Shown: positions 1 through 6,766 of the stretch, piece by piece
Numbering within the stretch: the first letter of the stretch is position 1
How the letters are laid out: each line of letters starts with the position of its first letter
IMG/VR virus record: IMGVR_UViG_3300020172_004437
Location: 1 to 44,446 of that record
Reading direction: 5' to 3' (one strand)
Origin: a virus
Length of the DNA: 44,446 bases
Translations under genes and position numbers: made by a program
Notes under the pieces: generated by a model
What the model saw: only the letters and a program-made list of their open reading frames with translations
The model's database searches: none
Told to the model about the DNA's origin: nothing

Positions 1-99
1 AAATCGTTCAACATTCCAAGATTTAGAATCCTTATCGAGTATATCATACAGATACTTCTTCATTACATCCACTTGTGATTCTGTTATAATGTATTTCAT
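1..99 (-). CDS. Partial tagged small protein, array member 1
   Basis: The 33 codons present start MKYIITESQVD and run off the left edge, so the C-terminus is missing. The start ATG (97-99) shares one base with the TAA of the upstream gene (99-101), giving TAATG and likely translational coupling. The N-terminal octapeptide is the same as in the next genes, while the residues after it differ. Function unknown; it is the first visible copy of a tandem family. Inference: a virion-packaged protein whose tag could be cut after ITE. Confidence 0.75.
   Translation of the reverse strand, partial: MKYIITESQVDVMKKYLYDILDKDSKSWNVERF
77..99 (-). repeat. Conserved 5' coding repeat encoding MKYIITE(S)
   Basis: The first 21-23 nt of the array genes are nearly identical at DNA level (copies start at 99, 509, 849, 1129 and 1454, minus strand), including silent positions, while the remaining gene bodies diverge. 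This looks like a conserved cassette head rather than ordinary paralogue decay. Confidence 0.7.
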
Positions 100-509
100 T
101 AGTCTAAAGTTTTATAGTCCAATCCTGTTTTATCTTTAAACCATTGTTTAAATACGGGTTTCCATAAATCACCAAAAAAATTATTTAATTCTTCTTTGGC
201 TATTTTATCTAAAATTACAACCATAGGTGATTCTGACACCATCCCTTCATATTCAGTTTTAGTTATATAACCTTGACTATAAACAGTCTTAAAATATTCT
301 TTACCTGTCCAACTAAAAAGATATTCAGAACCTTCATCACTATAATAATTGTCATTAACAAAGTCATAAGAATCAATCAATGACCCACCATCTTCATCGA
401 TGGAGTCAAGTTTATAAATTTCAGTATTTCCATTTTTTGATGCGAATAAATTATCCATAAAATTATAGACAGAGGAGTTCAATTTTGATTCTGTTATAAT
501 GTATTTCAT
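99..509 (-). CDS. Tagged small protein, array member 2
   Basis: 136 aa. An ATG 48 nt further upstream is possible, but the start at 509 gives MKYIITESKLN, exactly matching the neighbours, and leaves the TAA-T-ATG junction seen throughout the array. After the tag come an amphipathic helix, a polar Asp/Glu/Ser-rich middle and a C-terminal segment with WKPVFKQWFKDKTGLDY. That W-F-basic/acidic-x-x-hydrophobic ending recurs in the 511, 1456 and 2264 genes, so the bodies are probably distant homologues. No known domain recognised. Confidence 0.8.
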   Translation of the reverse strand: MKYIITESKLNSSVYNFMDNLFASKNGNTEIYKLDSIDEDGGSLIDSYDFVNDNYYSDEGSEYLFSWTGKEYFKTVYSQGYITKTEYEGMVSESPMVVILDKIAKEELNNFFGDLWKPVFKQWFKDKTGLDYKTLD

Positions 510-510
510 A

Positions 511-849
511 TTAGTATGCGTATTCACTTTCTCCATTATCAAAGGTTGTAACCTCATCTACATTAATGTTCATATGTTTTTTAAACCATCTAACAAGATG
601 TTTTTGAATGTCTTCCAATCCGTTCATAGAGAATAATCTATATATGGCTCTATATACCTCTTCTAAGATATACACTTCAGTTTCAAAAGGGTTGTCACTA
701 TCAACAAATATAATGATAACGGGTTGTCCTTTACTATTAACTAATCCTAGTCTATCACCATCCATCTGATGTTCCAAACCTTCGAATTGACGTGAGATAT
801 AGTTATCAATCACGGTATCCATTTTACTTTCTGTTATAACGTATTTCAT
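511..849 (-). CDS. Tagged small protein, array member 3
   Basis: 112 aa starting MKYVITESKMD. The tag is followed by a helix, a predicted beta strand (PVIIIFVDS), a second helix and the C-terminal VRWFKKHMNINVDEV, which aligns by eye with WF-K/E-x-x-[FHY] endings of other array members. The stop is separated from the ATG of the next gene downstream (509) by a single T. Function unknown; probably small, soluble and co-expressed with the rest of the array from the TATTTAT boxes upstream of 2566. Confidence 0.8.
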   Translation of the reverse strand: MKYVITESKMDTVIDNYISRQFEGLEHQMDGDRLGLVNSKGQPVIIIFVDSDNPFETEVYILEEVYRAIYRLFSMNGLEDIQKHLVRWFKKHMNINVDEVTTFDNGESEYAY

Positions 850-850
850 A

Positions 851-1129
851 TTATTGATGTAATTTCCAAAAGTCTTTTATATGTTGATAGAAATTAGTAT
901 TAACATATTGTTTGATTTGATTTCTAAAAGTTATAAACTCATCACCTTCCAAATTGGATTCATCAGCCATTTCAATTCCGACATTATTGGCGATGGTTAG
1001 TAATAAATAGTTAAATGGGACAAACATACTATGAGTATTAAGCATTCTATCAATCTTACTTTTCATAGCGTCTTCGCGTCTAAGTAGTTTAATTCTTGTA
1101 TGTTGTTGTTCTGTTATAACGTATTTCAT
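851..1129 (-). CDS. Tagged small protein, array member 4
   Basis: 92 aa starting MKYVITEQQHT; Q rather than S follows the ITE. The body is mostly helical, has no Cys, and ends in HIKDFWKLHQ, reminiscent of the aromatic-basic C-terminus of its neighbours but shorter. TAA-T-ATG junctions on both sides. No recognised domain. Confidence 0.75.
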   Translation of the reverse strand: MKYVITEQQHTRIKLLRREDAMKSKIDRMLNTHSMFVPFNYLLLTIANNVGIEMADESNLEGDEFITFRNQIKQYVNTNFYQHIKDFWKLHQ

Positions 1130-1130
1130 A

Positions 1131-1454
1131 TTATATTTCTTTTCTTGTTACCTGATAGAAAGTTAAATCCCATTCAGAACCGTATGATTTAAAGTCAATA
1201 CCGAATAATTGTTCTAAAGAAGATGCGACACCACGTTTAATTTCTATTAGTTCACCGTAGTTCTTAGTATTCTTAATGTTATTAATATAGATTGTGATTG
1301 ATATTTGTTCTATAGAGGTTTCACCTTTTTCATTTGGACCTGAACCCAAACCAACTCTTTTAGTTCCAAACTCAACATCGGCAACATCATAATTTTTAAG
1401 GATATAATCCTTAATCATATTATTCATTTTAGATTCAGTTATAATGTATTTCAT
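1131..1454 (-). CDS. Tagged small protein, array member 5
   Basis: 107 aa starting MKYIITESKMN. A helix (NMIKDYILKNY) follows the tag, then a GTKRVGLGSG strand-turn resembling GDRLGLVNSKG in member 3, and a strand ISITIYINNIKN. These shared landmarks support one fold across the array with strongly diverged sequence. Function unknown. Confidence 0.8.
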   Translation of the reverse strand: MKYIITESKMNNMIKDYILKNYDVADVEFGTKRVGLGSGPNEKGETSIEQISITIYINNIKNTKNYGELIEIKRGVASSLEQLFGIDFKSYGSEWDLTFYQVTRKEI

Positions 1455-1455
1455 A

Positions 1456-1758
1456 TTATGTCCAATTAATTATTTCTGAAACGGGGAGTTCATATTTATT
1501 TTCAAACCATTCTCCAATATTATCCAACATTTCTTCTTCAGATATATTAAAGAAACCTGATAACGCCCACACGATATTTGTCTCTACTAATAAACGTTCA
1601 TCTTCGTAAGTATAAATAAAGTCGTGAAAGTCTTTAGTTCCTTTTTGTAGAAGGATTAACTCACCGACAAATTCACCACCAACCAAGATGTATTCGGTCT
1701 TAGATAAGTACATATCCATAAGACGAAGAAGCTGAGTATGTGATACTTGATATTTCAC
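1456..1758 (-). CDS. Tagged small protein, array member 6, GTG start
   Basis: 100 aa if initiated at GTG 1756-1758, giving MKYQVSHTQLLRLMDMYLS, which lines up with the MKYxITES starts of its neighbours; the ATG 24 nt upstream would add eight residues that match nothing. The ITE core is degenerate (QVSH), so any protease site is lost here. The C-terminus contains IGEWFENKYELPVSEI, close to FIEEWFENYFGVEVEYV of the 2264 gene, which confirms family membership. It begins 4 nt after the stop of the methyltransferase-like gene. Confidence 0.7.
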   Translation of the reverse strand: MKYQVSHTQLLRLMDMYLSKTEYILVGGEFVGELILLQKGTKDFHDFIYTYEDERLLVETNIVWALSGFFNISEEEMLDNIGEWFENKYELPVSEIINWT

Positions 1759-1762
1759 AATA

Positions 1763-2254
1763 TTAGAATTTTGTAACGTCAATAAAGTTACTCAAAAGAG
1801 TGGTTGATTTTTTAAATCTCTCGTATGTCCAAACATATTTAAATTTATCGAAGTAGGGTTGATAACCGTAGTAGTTCATTGCGTCAGTATCGTGAACAAC
1901 TAATATCTGACAATCATTCTGAAATCTTTCGATATCCACAACTCTTCTTTCCGCAGGGGCGTGGTCAATCAATACAACTCCGCAAGGTATAACAGGTACT
2001 TTACTCCAATCCTCAACCAAGTGGAATTCGTGTTTATCTGTTCTTAAGTCAGTAAAGTTCTTATGCCATTCTTCGTGGTCATCATAAGATATTAATAACC
2101 TATCTTGATACTGACATATCTCGTGTAGTATGGGGGTGGAAAAATCCCCTGTTCCGAATTCAATAATCGGTCCTTCTGTTTTTAATACGGCCATCACTAA
2201 TGGGTGTATGTGTGTTCCGTAAGACCCTTGTGGGTGTTTTCTATTTTTAATCAT
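1763..2254 (-). CDS. Class I SAM-methyltransferase-like protein
   Basis: 163 aa. Residues about 29-40 read PIIEFGTGDFST, a glycine-rich loop after a hydrophobic strand as in motif I of Rossmann-type methyltransferases, followed by LLISYDDHEEW where an acidic residue would contact the cofactor ribose, and later VVLIDHAPAERR and ILVVHDTDAM. This pattern fits FkbM/class I methyltransferases, but the substrate is unknown and the enzyme is short. It carries no N-terminal tag although it sits inside the tagged operon, so it may act in the infected cell, perhaps on DNA, glycan or a small molecule. Confidence 0.6.
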   Translation of the reverse strand: MIKNRKHPQGSYGTHIHPLVMAVLKTEGPIIEFGTGDFSTPILHEICQYQDRLLISYDDHEEWHKNFTDLRTDKHEFHLVEDWSKVPVIPCGVVLIDHAPAERRVVDIERFQNDCQILVVHDTDAMNYYGYQPYFDKFKYVWTYERFKKSTTLLSNFIDVTKF

Positions 2255-2263
2255 ATTATTTAA

Positions 2264-2566
2264 TTAACTTTCTACGTATTCTACTTCAACACCGAAATAA
2301 TTTTCAAACCACTCCTCAATAAATAACTGAGACTTACCGAAGGGGAATAACTTATCAAAGGTGTCGATAAAGGATTTATCAATATATAATCTACCATCTG
2401 AACTATCAAACTCCATAAGAACTTCGGAGTCATAATAATCATCATTCAGGTCGTGGTAATATAAAACAATAAAGGTATCTATTTCACTTATACCGCCTGA
2501 TAACTTCTCATCTAAGAATGATGTCATAAGGTTTTTTAATCTCTCTTGTGGTATTATATAATCCAT
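2264..2566 (-). CDS. Tagged small protein, array member 7 (operon head)
   Basis: 100 aa starting MDYIIPQERLKNLM, a diverged form of the tag with PQE in place of ITE. Acidic, with strands FIVLYYHDLNDD and EVLMEFDSSDG and the family ending FIEEWFENYFGVEVEYV. It is the first gene of the leftward operon; the ATG is 4 nt downstream of a TATTTAT box (minus strand, 2571-2577) and a second box lies at 2592-2599. Function unknown. Confidence 0.75.
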   Translation of the reverse strand: MDYIIPQERLKNLMTSFLDEKLSGGISEIDTFIVLYYHDLNDDYYDSEVLMEFDSSDGRLYIDKSFIDTFDKLFPFGKSQLFIEEWFENYFGVEVEYVES

Positions 2567-2570
2567 AGTA

Positions 2571-2577
2571 ATAAATA
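2571..2577 (-). promoter_or_regulatory. TATTTAT late-type box, leftward operon
   Basis: Minus strand reads TATTTAT TACT ATG: exactly 4 nt to the start codon of the 2566 gene. Confidence 0.6.
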
Positions 2578-2591
2578 TAAGGTTGTGTTCT

Positions 2592-2599
2592 TATAAATA
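2592..2599 (-). promoter_or_regulatory. Second TATTTATA box, leftward operon
   Basis: A perfect TATTTATA on the minus strand 25 nt before the start at 2566. It could be the real promoter, with the nearer copy coincidental, or the two may be tandem promoters. Confidence 0.5.
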
Positions 2600-2682
2600 C
2601 ATATTATTAGGTTTTAGACTTATAATGTGATATTGACAATGTGGGGGATATTCACTATGATTACAACATAAAAAAAGATATT

Positions 2683-3210
2683 ATGAAAAGAATGACAATT
2701 GACAACTCCCATTCAGAGATTGGGTTTAAAGTAAAACACTTAATGATTAGTACCGTTAAAGGTAACTTCGCCACATACGGTGGTGGAATCCAAGAAGACG
2801 GAACAGTATCTGTATCTGTAAACGCAGGTTCAGTTAACACGGGTAATGTAGATAGAGACAACCACCTAAAAGGTGCGGACTTCTTTAACACAGAAGAATT
2901 CCCAACAATCGAATTCAATGGTAAGATGACTGAAGATATGACTACGGTTACAGGTAACATCACAATCAAAGGTGTGACCAAAGAAATCGAACTAAACACT
3001 GAGTATAATGGAACAAGCAGAGACCCGTGGGGAAATACAAAACACGGATGGGAAATCACAGGTACAATCAATAGAAATGATTTCGGACTTGTATGGAACG
3101 CACCATTAGAAACAGGTGGTGTATTAGTAAGTGAGAACGTAACTTTATCTATGGATATTCAGATGATGGAAGAAGTTGTAGAAGAGATGGTTACAGAATC
3201 AGCAAACTAA
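2683..3210 (+). CDS. yceI: YceI family protein
   Basis: 175 aa. The start ATG at 2683 gives MKRMTIDNSHSEIGFKVKHL, the classical opening of YceI proteins, whereas an upstream GTG would add 14 unmatched residues. Other family landmarks are TVKGNFATYGGGI, DRDNHLKGADFF, FPTIEFNGK and the terminal strand VSENVTLSMDIQ. YceI proteins form a lipocalin-like barrel that binds isoprenoid or amphiphilic molecules. No signal peptide is present, so this copy should be cytoplasmic or virion-borne. A clear terminator follows. It is unusual as phage cargo and stands directly beside the candidate origin. Confidence 0.9.
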   Translation: MKRMTIDNSHSEIGFKVKHLMISTVKGNFATYGGGIQEDGTVSVSVNAGSVNTGNVDRDNHLKGADFFNTEEFPTIEFNGKMTEDMTTVTGNITIKGVTKEIELNTEYNGTSRDPWGNTKHGWEITGTINRNDFGLVWNAPLETGGVLVSENVTLSMDIQMMEEVVEEMVTESAN

Positions 3211-3234
3211 TAAAACACTATAGATAACCTAAAG

Positions 3235-3268
3235 ACCCTTACTGTAATAGTAGGGGTTTTTTATTTAT
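3235..3268 (+). terminator. Terminator of the YceI gene
   Basis: A 9-bp stem ACCCTTACT/AGTAGGGGT around GTAAT is followed by TTTTTTATTT. Confidence 0.85.
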
Positions 3269-3357
3269 AGGATAATGAAACATTCTAATCCATTCATTCC
3301 ATCCTACCGTTCGTAAACTCACTACGGATTTCATTCAGGATTAGATTCTTTCATTAT

Positions 3358-3416
3358 GTATATTTCACGTAGTATCGTATAATTTAAGTATATTTCCGTA
3401 TCATTACGTATATTTC
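3358..3416 (+). repeat. Three GTATATTTC iteron-like repeats
   Basis: Copies start at 3358, 3388 and 3408, each preceded by AT, AA or AC and followed by ACG, CG or ACC. Spacings are 30 and 20 nt. Confidence 0.55.
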
Positions 3417-3426
3417 ACCATAATCC

Positions 3427-3449
3427 TTATGTATAGAGATTATACATAA
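3427..3449. repeat. Perfect hairpin TTATGTATA/TATACATAA
   Basis: A 9-bp perfect inverted repeat with a 5-nt loop GAGAT. A second pair TGTATAGA/TCTATACA follows within 40 nt. Confidence 0.7.
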
Positions 3450-3582
3450 CAACTTACTCGTGTATAGAAAATCAAATAATCTATACATAATCATTTTATC
3501 GTAATCCACATTACTGTAATGTATATTACCGTACAGGAATATTCATAGTACAATACACTGTTTACTGTCAGTTTATTACCAT

Positions 3583-3608
3583 ACGGTAAAATCCCCCCTT
3601 TTTACCGT
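3583..3608. repeat. Perfect hairpin with C-run loop
   Basis: ACGGTAAAA and TTTTACCGT pair over 9 bp, leaving the loop TCCCCCCT. Confidence 0.7.
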
Positions 3609-3735
3609 GTCCCCCATATATGAGATGACTATGTGAGGGACAGATATAATACTCTGATTATATAATACTTCTAAACAATACCTTCGGTAATATACGAGGT
3701 ATTATAAACTATAGAGTATAGTGTATGGTGACTAA

Positions 3736-3803
3736 GGGATTATATGAGATAACATATAAAAGATACCTACGGTATAAAACTATATGTTATTAGATATAAT
3801 CCC
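3736..3803. repeat. 68-nt three-tier perfect hairpin
   Basis: Nested stems GGGATTATAT/ATATAATCCC (10 bp), ATAACATATA/TATATGTTAT (10 bp) and ATACC/GGTAT (5 bp) are separated by small asymmetric internal loops (GAG/TAG, AAAG/AAAAC). An outer GTGACTA (3728) can pair with TAGTCAC (3836). All 25 bp are perfect, which implies selection for structure. Confidence 0.8.
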
Positions 3804-4197
3804 CACTTTATACCACTAAGTTATCTGTCTATTAATAGTCACTACGAAGGGGACTAATTTATCGGTCAAACTATGGTCATATATCGGTCAGATAACACCC
3901 TCTAACGAGGGGTCGTTGAAGGATAATCCTAACACACTACGTGTTACCCACGCCTCTGTACCATAACTTCTATTATTCTCTGGAGTTCACATATACCTAA
4001 AAAAACCTTTCTAACAGTACTCTCAGAGGGGAAAAAGTGGTCTTTACTATAGCGTCAGGTACGATAGTGGTGGTAGAAAGTGGGGGAGAGTGTATAGAGA
4101 GTGGGGATTAAAACCCTGTAAAGCGATTATCCCCATCGTAAAGGGTGACTGACATTTTGACAATTCCAAATTTTTTAACACTTATTTTTAAAAAAAG

Positions 4198-4259
4198 TTA
4201 TCAACAATTCCCCCCTGACAGTGTGTCAGGACCAATGTGGATAAAAAAAGTTATTCACA
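4198..4259. promoter_or_regulatory. Cluster of DnaA-box-like sites
   Basis: TTATCAACA at 4198-4206, TGTGGATAA at 4236-4244 (exact TTATCCACA on the minus strand) and TTATTCACA at 4251-4259, with the CTGACA-GTG-TGTCAG stem (4215-4229) between. Binding by host DnaA is inferred from the consensus only. Confidence 0.6.
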
Positions 4260-4314
4260 TTTAATATGTTCATAACTATATTTTATTGTACCCTCTTTCA
4301 AGGTATATATTATT

Positions 4315-4629
4315 ATGGACAATATGACAGACAAAATCTTAGATGGATTGACTTTCAAGGTGAGTTCAATAGAGAATAACTATAGTGTAAGATACTATGG
4401 TAAGAGTGGGGGAAGAGCACTCGGAATAATAAGGTTCACAGTAAACCATAAGGTCGATGGTAGAATCCCTCAGGTAATCCCTATTATAACTTCAATGGAC
4501 CTAAATGAATTAATCGGTTATATAATGGGGATGAATAATCTCTCAGCTAATATGGGGGATTACATTGTCTATCTAATCAGGTCCCACTCCACCAAGATTG
4601 TTAAGGAAGAAGTTCCCTCCTTCTATTAA
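4315..4629 (+). CDS. Hypothetical protein beside the candidate origin
   Basis: 104 aa, moderately basic, with no tag, signal peptide or membrane segment. Strands YSVRYYGKSGG, LGIIRFTVNH and PQVIPIITS alternate with a helix LNELIGYIMGM, suggesting a small alpha/beta fold. It begins 55 nt after the last DnaA-like box, so a replication or origin-binding role is possible but rests on position only. A perfect hairpin CCTTATA/TATAAGG follows within 40 nt. Confidence 0.6.
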   Translation: MDNMTDKILDGLTFKVSSIENNYSVRYYGKSGGRALGIIRFTVNHKVDGRIPQVIPIITSMDLNELIGYIMGMNNLSANMGDYIVYLIRSHSTKIVKEEVPSFY

Positions 4630-4761
4630 AGATGGGGAACCCTTATAAAAAAATATAAGGCAGGTTGGAGTCTACCCTCTGCAACCCCACTGTTGGTTGA
4701 ACCCGTCTCGAACTTAATCACCGACACTACAAAGGTAGTGATAATATTTGACACTACCAAA

Positions 4762-5190
4762 TTATCTACGGTTAATAATCTTCGGGGTCTCAAGATAAAT
4801 TGTAGCACCATTACTATTGTAACCTCTACCAAATCCAAAGATGTTTAGGAAACCCCCAAGTTCATTACCAATCCAATCCTTATACTTTGTCATAGTATAC
4901 TTACGTACTCTCTCATCTTTATATGGGGTACGATTGGACCAAGTGTTGTCCCCACGATAGGAATGTTCCACCTTAGTAATCTCTATGTTGAGACGGTATT
5001 CATTGATATTATATTTGTATACCGCAGGAAGAACACTGACAATACGGAAGGTGATTCTCTCACACTCATTCCCCACTGTGTACTCACGGTTCTTAATCAT
5101 CTTGGTTACCTTCTTAGAATACCCCATCTGTTTGACTCTACAGGAATCACGTTGTTCGTTAGTAAGATTATATACAGGACCAAAATACAT
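4762..5190 (-). CDS. Hypothetical protein, converging on the 4315 gene
   Basis: 142 aa from MYFGPVYNLTNEQRD. A longer reading frame from 5247 exists, but it would overlap the -33/-7 promoter elements at 5217-5248, so the downstream ATG at 5190 is preferred. It is basic and Tyr/Arg-rich. The C-terminal GYNSNGATIYLETPKI resembles the YxSxGTxYMNxY ending of the 10777 and 14402 genes. No recognised domain. Confidence 0.6.
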   Translation of the reverse strand: MYFGPVYNLTNEQRDSCRVKQMGYSKKVTKMIKNREYTVGNECERITFRIVSVLPAVYKYNINEYRLNIEITKVEHSYRGDNTWSNRTPYKDERVRKYTMTKYKDWIGNELGGFLNIFGFGRGYNSNGATIYLETPKIINRR

Positions 5191-5216
5191 AAGGGAATAA
5201 TTTAAATTAAAGTCTA

Positions 5217-5248
5217 CGAAGATACAAATACTATTTGGATTAAACAAA
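5217..5248 (-). promoter_or_regulatory. Host-type promoter for the 4762-5190 gene
   Basis: Minus strand TTTG-N20-TATCTTCG (last element one mismatch from TAnnTTTG), 26 nt before the ATG at 5190. Confidence 0.6.
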
Positions 5249-5529
5249 TAAAGTTATACACAGTCAGGATGTCAGGGGGAAGTTATTAACAATACTATGT
5301 TGATAACTTTATTTGGTATTGTCATCTTGTCAGGGGTGGTGGGGGTGGCATACCCCCCTATACTCCCCCCGTATGGGGGCCCCCTCCGTATCCCCCCCGT
5401 GTATGACACTCTGTCAGGTCCCAAAAGGGGGGGTAATCCCTTAAAAAAAGTCTATACAATTTTTTTGGAAAAATGGACCCCCTTCTATAAATTAAGTCGG
5501 GATTCTAAAAAAAAATTTTTGGAAAAAAA

Positions 5530-5560
5530 TTGATAAATTCGGAATATTGTCTTATCCTTA
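5530..5560 (+). promoter_or_regulatory. Probable host-type promoter for the lipoprotein gene
   Basis: TTG-N20-TATCCTTA. The preceding AAAAAAATTG-ATAAATTCGGA resembles the blocks before the promoters at 7572 and 24928. Confidence 0.45.
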
Positions 5561-5601
5561 TACTATGGAATTAGGGGGTGGAACTTTATACTCAAAATTT
5601 C

Positions 5602-5608
5602 TATTTAT
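5602..5608 (+). promoter_or_regulatory. TATTTAT box before the lipoprotein gene
   Basis: TATTTAT with 17 nt to the ATG at 5626. Confidence 0.45.
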
Positions 5609-5625
5609 TTAAAAAACAATATAAT

Positions 5626-6324
5626 ATGAAAAAACTTATTTTAAGTATCGTTGGTGCCACTATGTTATTTAGTTGTAACACTAACACAAAAACGGAAACG
5701 GTAGAGGACATTAAGTCTGATAAAATGGTTAAGATACATCAGGGGTCTTTTGCCTTTTGTGGGGCATCGGGAGCGGTACCTACGGGAAGAAAGATTATGG
5801 TTCAAGGTAAGGAGTACGATGAAGGATGTGCAATATGTCCTGTATTAGAAGGTCCATCTATTTCTAACTTGGCAATGAAAGGTGTAAGTGGAACCTATGG
5901 TAAATTCAACGTGGGGGAAAACTTCCAAACACCTGATGGAACAAATAATACTGTATGGTCTTTATTTTGGTACTATGATTCAACTACAACTATTCCCCAA
6001 TTTAATCCTGAAACAAAGGGATGGGAATTGTTACCACCAACAAACAGGTCTTTTGTAATTAATATGGATTCTCCAAGTACAAGTGAGAGTAATATGTTTG
6101 CGATGCCAGGGGTGATTATCGATACAACATCAGAGGGGATTGTGTTGGCTAAAGTATATGGTCCACTTAATGAAGCTGCGGTTCCATTACGTAAGGCGGT
6201 ACCTGTTAAAAACGGACAGACTTCCGTAACTGCTGCTAAGATTGGATTCCCTTATCCTGTGGGAACACCAATTCCTGTTGCTGAGTACAGTAAAGAACTT
6301 CAGAAAAAAGAGAAACAAAAATAA
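5626..6324 (+). CDS. Secreted lipoprotein, unknown function
   Basis: 232 aa. The start at 5626 gives a lipoprotein signal peptide MKKLILSIVGATMLFSC with a lipobox Cys at residue 17; an upstream in-frame start would bury it. Mature residues include CGASGAV, DEGCAICPVLEG and a long beta-rich region with FPYPVGTPIPV, plus a Lys/Gln-rich tail. Four Cys after the lipobox could form disulfides. Probably anchored in the host envelope; superinfection exclusion or envelope modification are guesses. It ends at a strong terminator. Confidence 0.8.
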   Translation: MKKLILSIVGATMLFSCNTNTKTETVEDIKSDKMVKIHQGSFAFCGASGAVPTGRKIMVQGKEYDEGCAICPVLEGPSISNLAMKGVSGTYGKFNVGENFQTPDGTNNTVWSLFWYYDSTTTIPQFNPETKGWELLPPTNRSFVINMDSPSTSESNMFAMPGVIIDTTSEGIVLAKVYGPLNEAAVPLRKAVPVKNGQTSVTAAKIGFPYPVGTPIPVAEYSKELQKKEKQK

Positions 6325-6345
6325 TCAAATAAACCTATTGTGAAA

Positions 6346-6374
6346 AACCCTTCCTTCAACGGAGGGGTTTTTTG
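6346..6374 (+). terminator. Terminator of the lipoprotein gene
   Basis: AACCCTTCC/GGAGGGGTT stem, loop TTCAAC, then a T run. Confidence 0.85.
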
Positions 6375-6384
6375 TTATATAAAG

Positions 6385-6392
6385 TATTTATA
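6385..6392 (+). promoter_or_regulatory. TATTTATA box for the 6409 operon
   Basis: TATTTATA, 16 nt before the ATG at 6409. Confidence 0.6.
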
Positions 6393-6408
6393 TATAAATT
6401 AGAATACT

Positions 6409-6765
6409 ATGGGAAAATTTATAATAACTGAGGAAGAGAAAAAAGATATACTTGGATTGTATGAACAATCGTCTACGGTTCCTTTCTATTCATTCTTGAT
6501 AAGCAAGGGTTATAAACAAAGTAGTGATTGGACTGATATTGATGACCAAGAACTATATAAAGAAATTAAGGGATTGTCTTCAAAATTAAATTTGAGTCAG
6601 ACTGTATTGTTTATTAATTCTAATAAAGGGCTTGTTCCAATCAAATTGGTTACTGATGGGTCAAAAGTATATTTTATAGGGAACTTTTATCCTTCTGAAG
6701 TTGCAAATAAAATTCCAAACCCAAAAGGACCTTTTGTAATTAACGACATTAAAAAATATTTGTAA
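6409..6765 (+). CDS. Tagged protein, unknown body
   Basis: 118 aa starting MGKFIITEEEKKDILGLYEQ, the extended form of the tag: strand, ITE, helix, then LYEQ. The body (SSTVPFYSFLISKGYK onward) contains two strands, VLFINSNKG and KVYFIGNFY, and is not recognised. One T separates its TAA from the next ATG (TAATATG), so the two tagged genes are co-translated. Inferred: packaged virion protein with possible cleavage after ITE or YE. Confidence 0.75.
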   Translation: MGKFIITEEEKKDILGLYEQSSTVPFYSFLISKGYKQSSDWTDIDDQELYKEIKGLSSKLNLSQTVLFINSNKGLVPIKLVTDGSKVYFIGNFYPSEVANKIPNPKGPFVINDIKKYL

Positions 6766-6766
6766 T

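Larger units (their letters stand above)
3211..4314. other. 1.1-kb hairpin-rich non-coding block, candidate replication origin
   Basis: No credible gene on either strand. It holds a ~20-nt imperfect inverted repeat (arms near 3272-3291 and 3339-3358), three GTATATTTC copies (3358, 3388, 3408), perfect hairpins (3427-3449, 3583-3608, 3736-3803 and others), two ATCGGTCA repeats (about 3861 and 3882) and, at its right end, three DnaA-box-like 9-mers with a CTGACA-GTG-TGTCAG stem. Genes diverge from just left of it (minus up to 2566, plus from 2683). Iterons, cruciforms, DnaA boxes and low GC fit an origin; a structured RNA or recombination region are alternatives. Confidence 0.6.
5191..5625. other. 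Non-coding block with DnaA-like sites and long G/C runs
   Basis: 435 nt without a convincing gene. It holds TTATACACA (5254-5262), an inverted repeat AGTTATTAACA/TGTTGATAACT (5281-5308) containing TTATCAACA on the minus strand, several TGTCAGG motifs, a TGACA-CTC-TGTCA stem (5404-5416), and many runs of 4-7 G or C at 5331-5435 in an otherwise AT-rich genome. It mirrors the DnaA-like/TGTCAGG cluster at 4198-4259, so the two clusters bracket the two small genes between them. Confidence 0.5.

Noticed and set aside
99-557. Longer start for the 99-509 gene
   Set aside because: The extra 16 residues overlap the upstream gene, and the MKYIITES start matches all neighbours and the TAATATG junction.
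2661-3071. 136-codon minus-strand ORF opposite the YceI gene
   Set aside because: Shadow of a well-supported YceI gene; its hydrophobic strings come from antisense codons.
3358-3803. CRISPR array
   Set aside because: Repeats are short (8-9 nt), unevenly spaced and accompanied by hairpins; no 23-37 nt repeats with similar-length spacers, and no cas genes.
5297-5533. 78-codon plus-strand ORF in the G/C-run block
   Set aside because: Its codons merely read through the G and C runs (Pro/Gly/Leu strings), with no conserved features, and it overlaps hairpin and DnaA-like elements.
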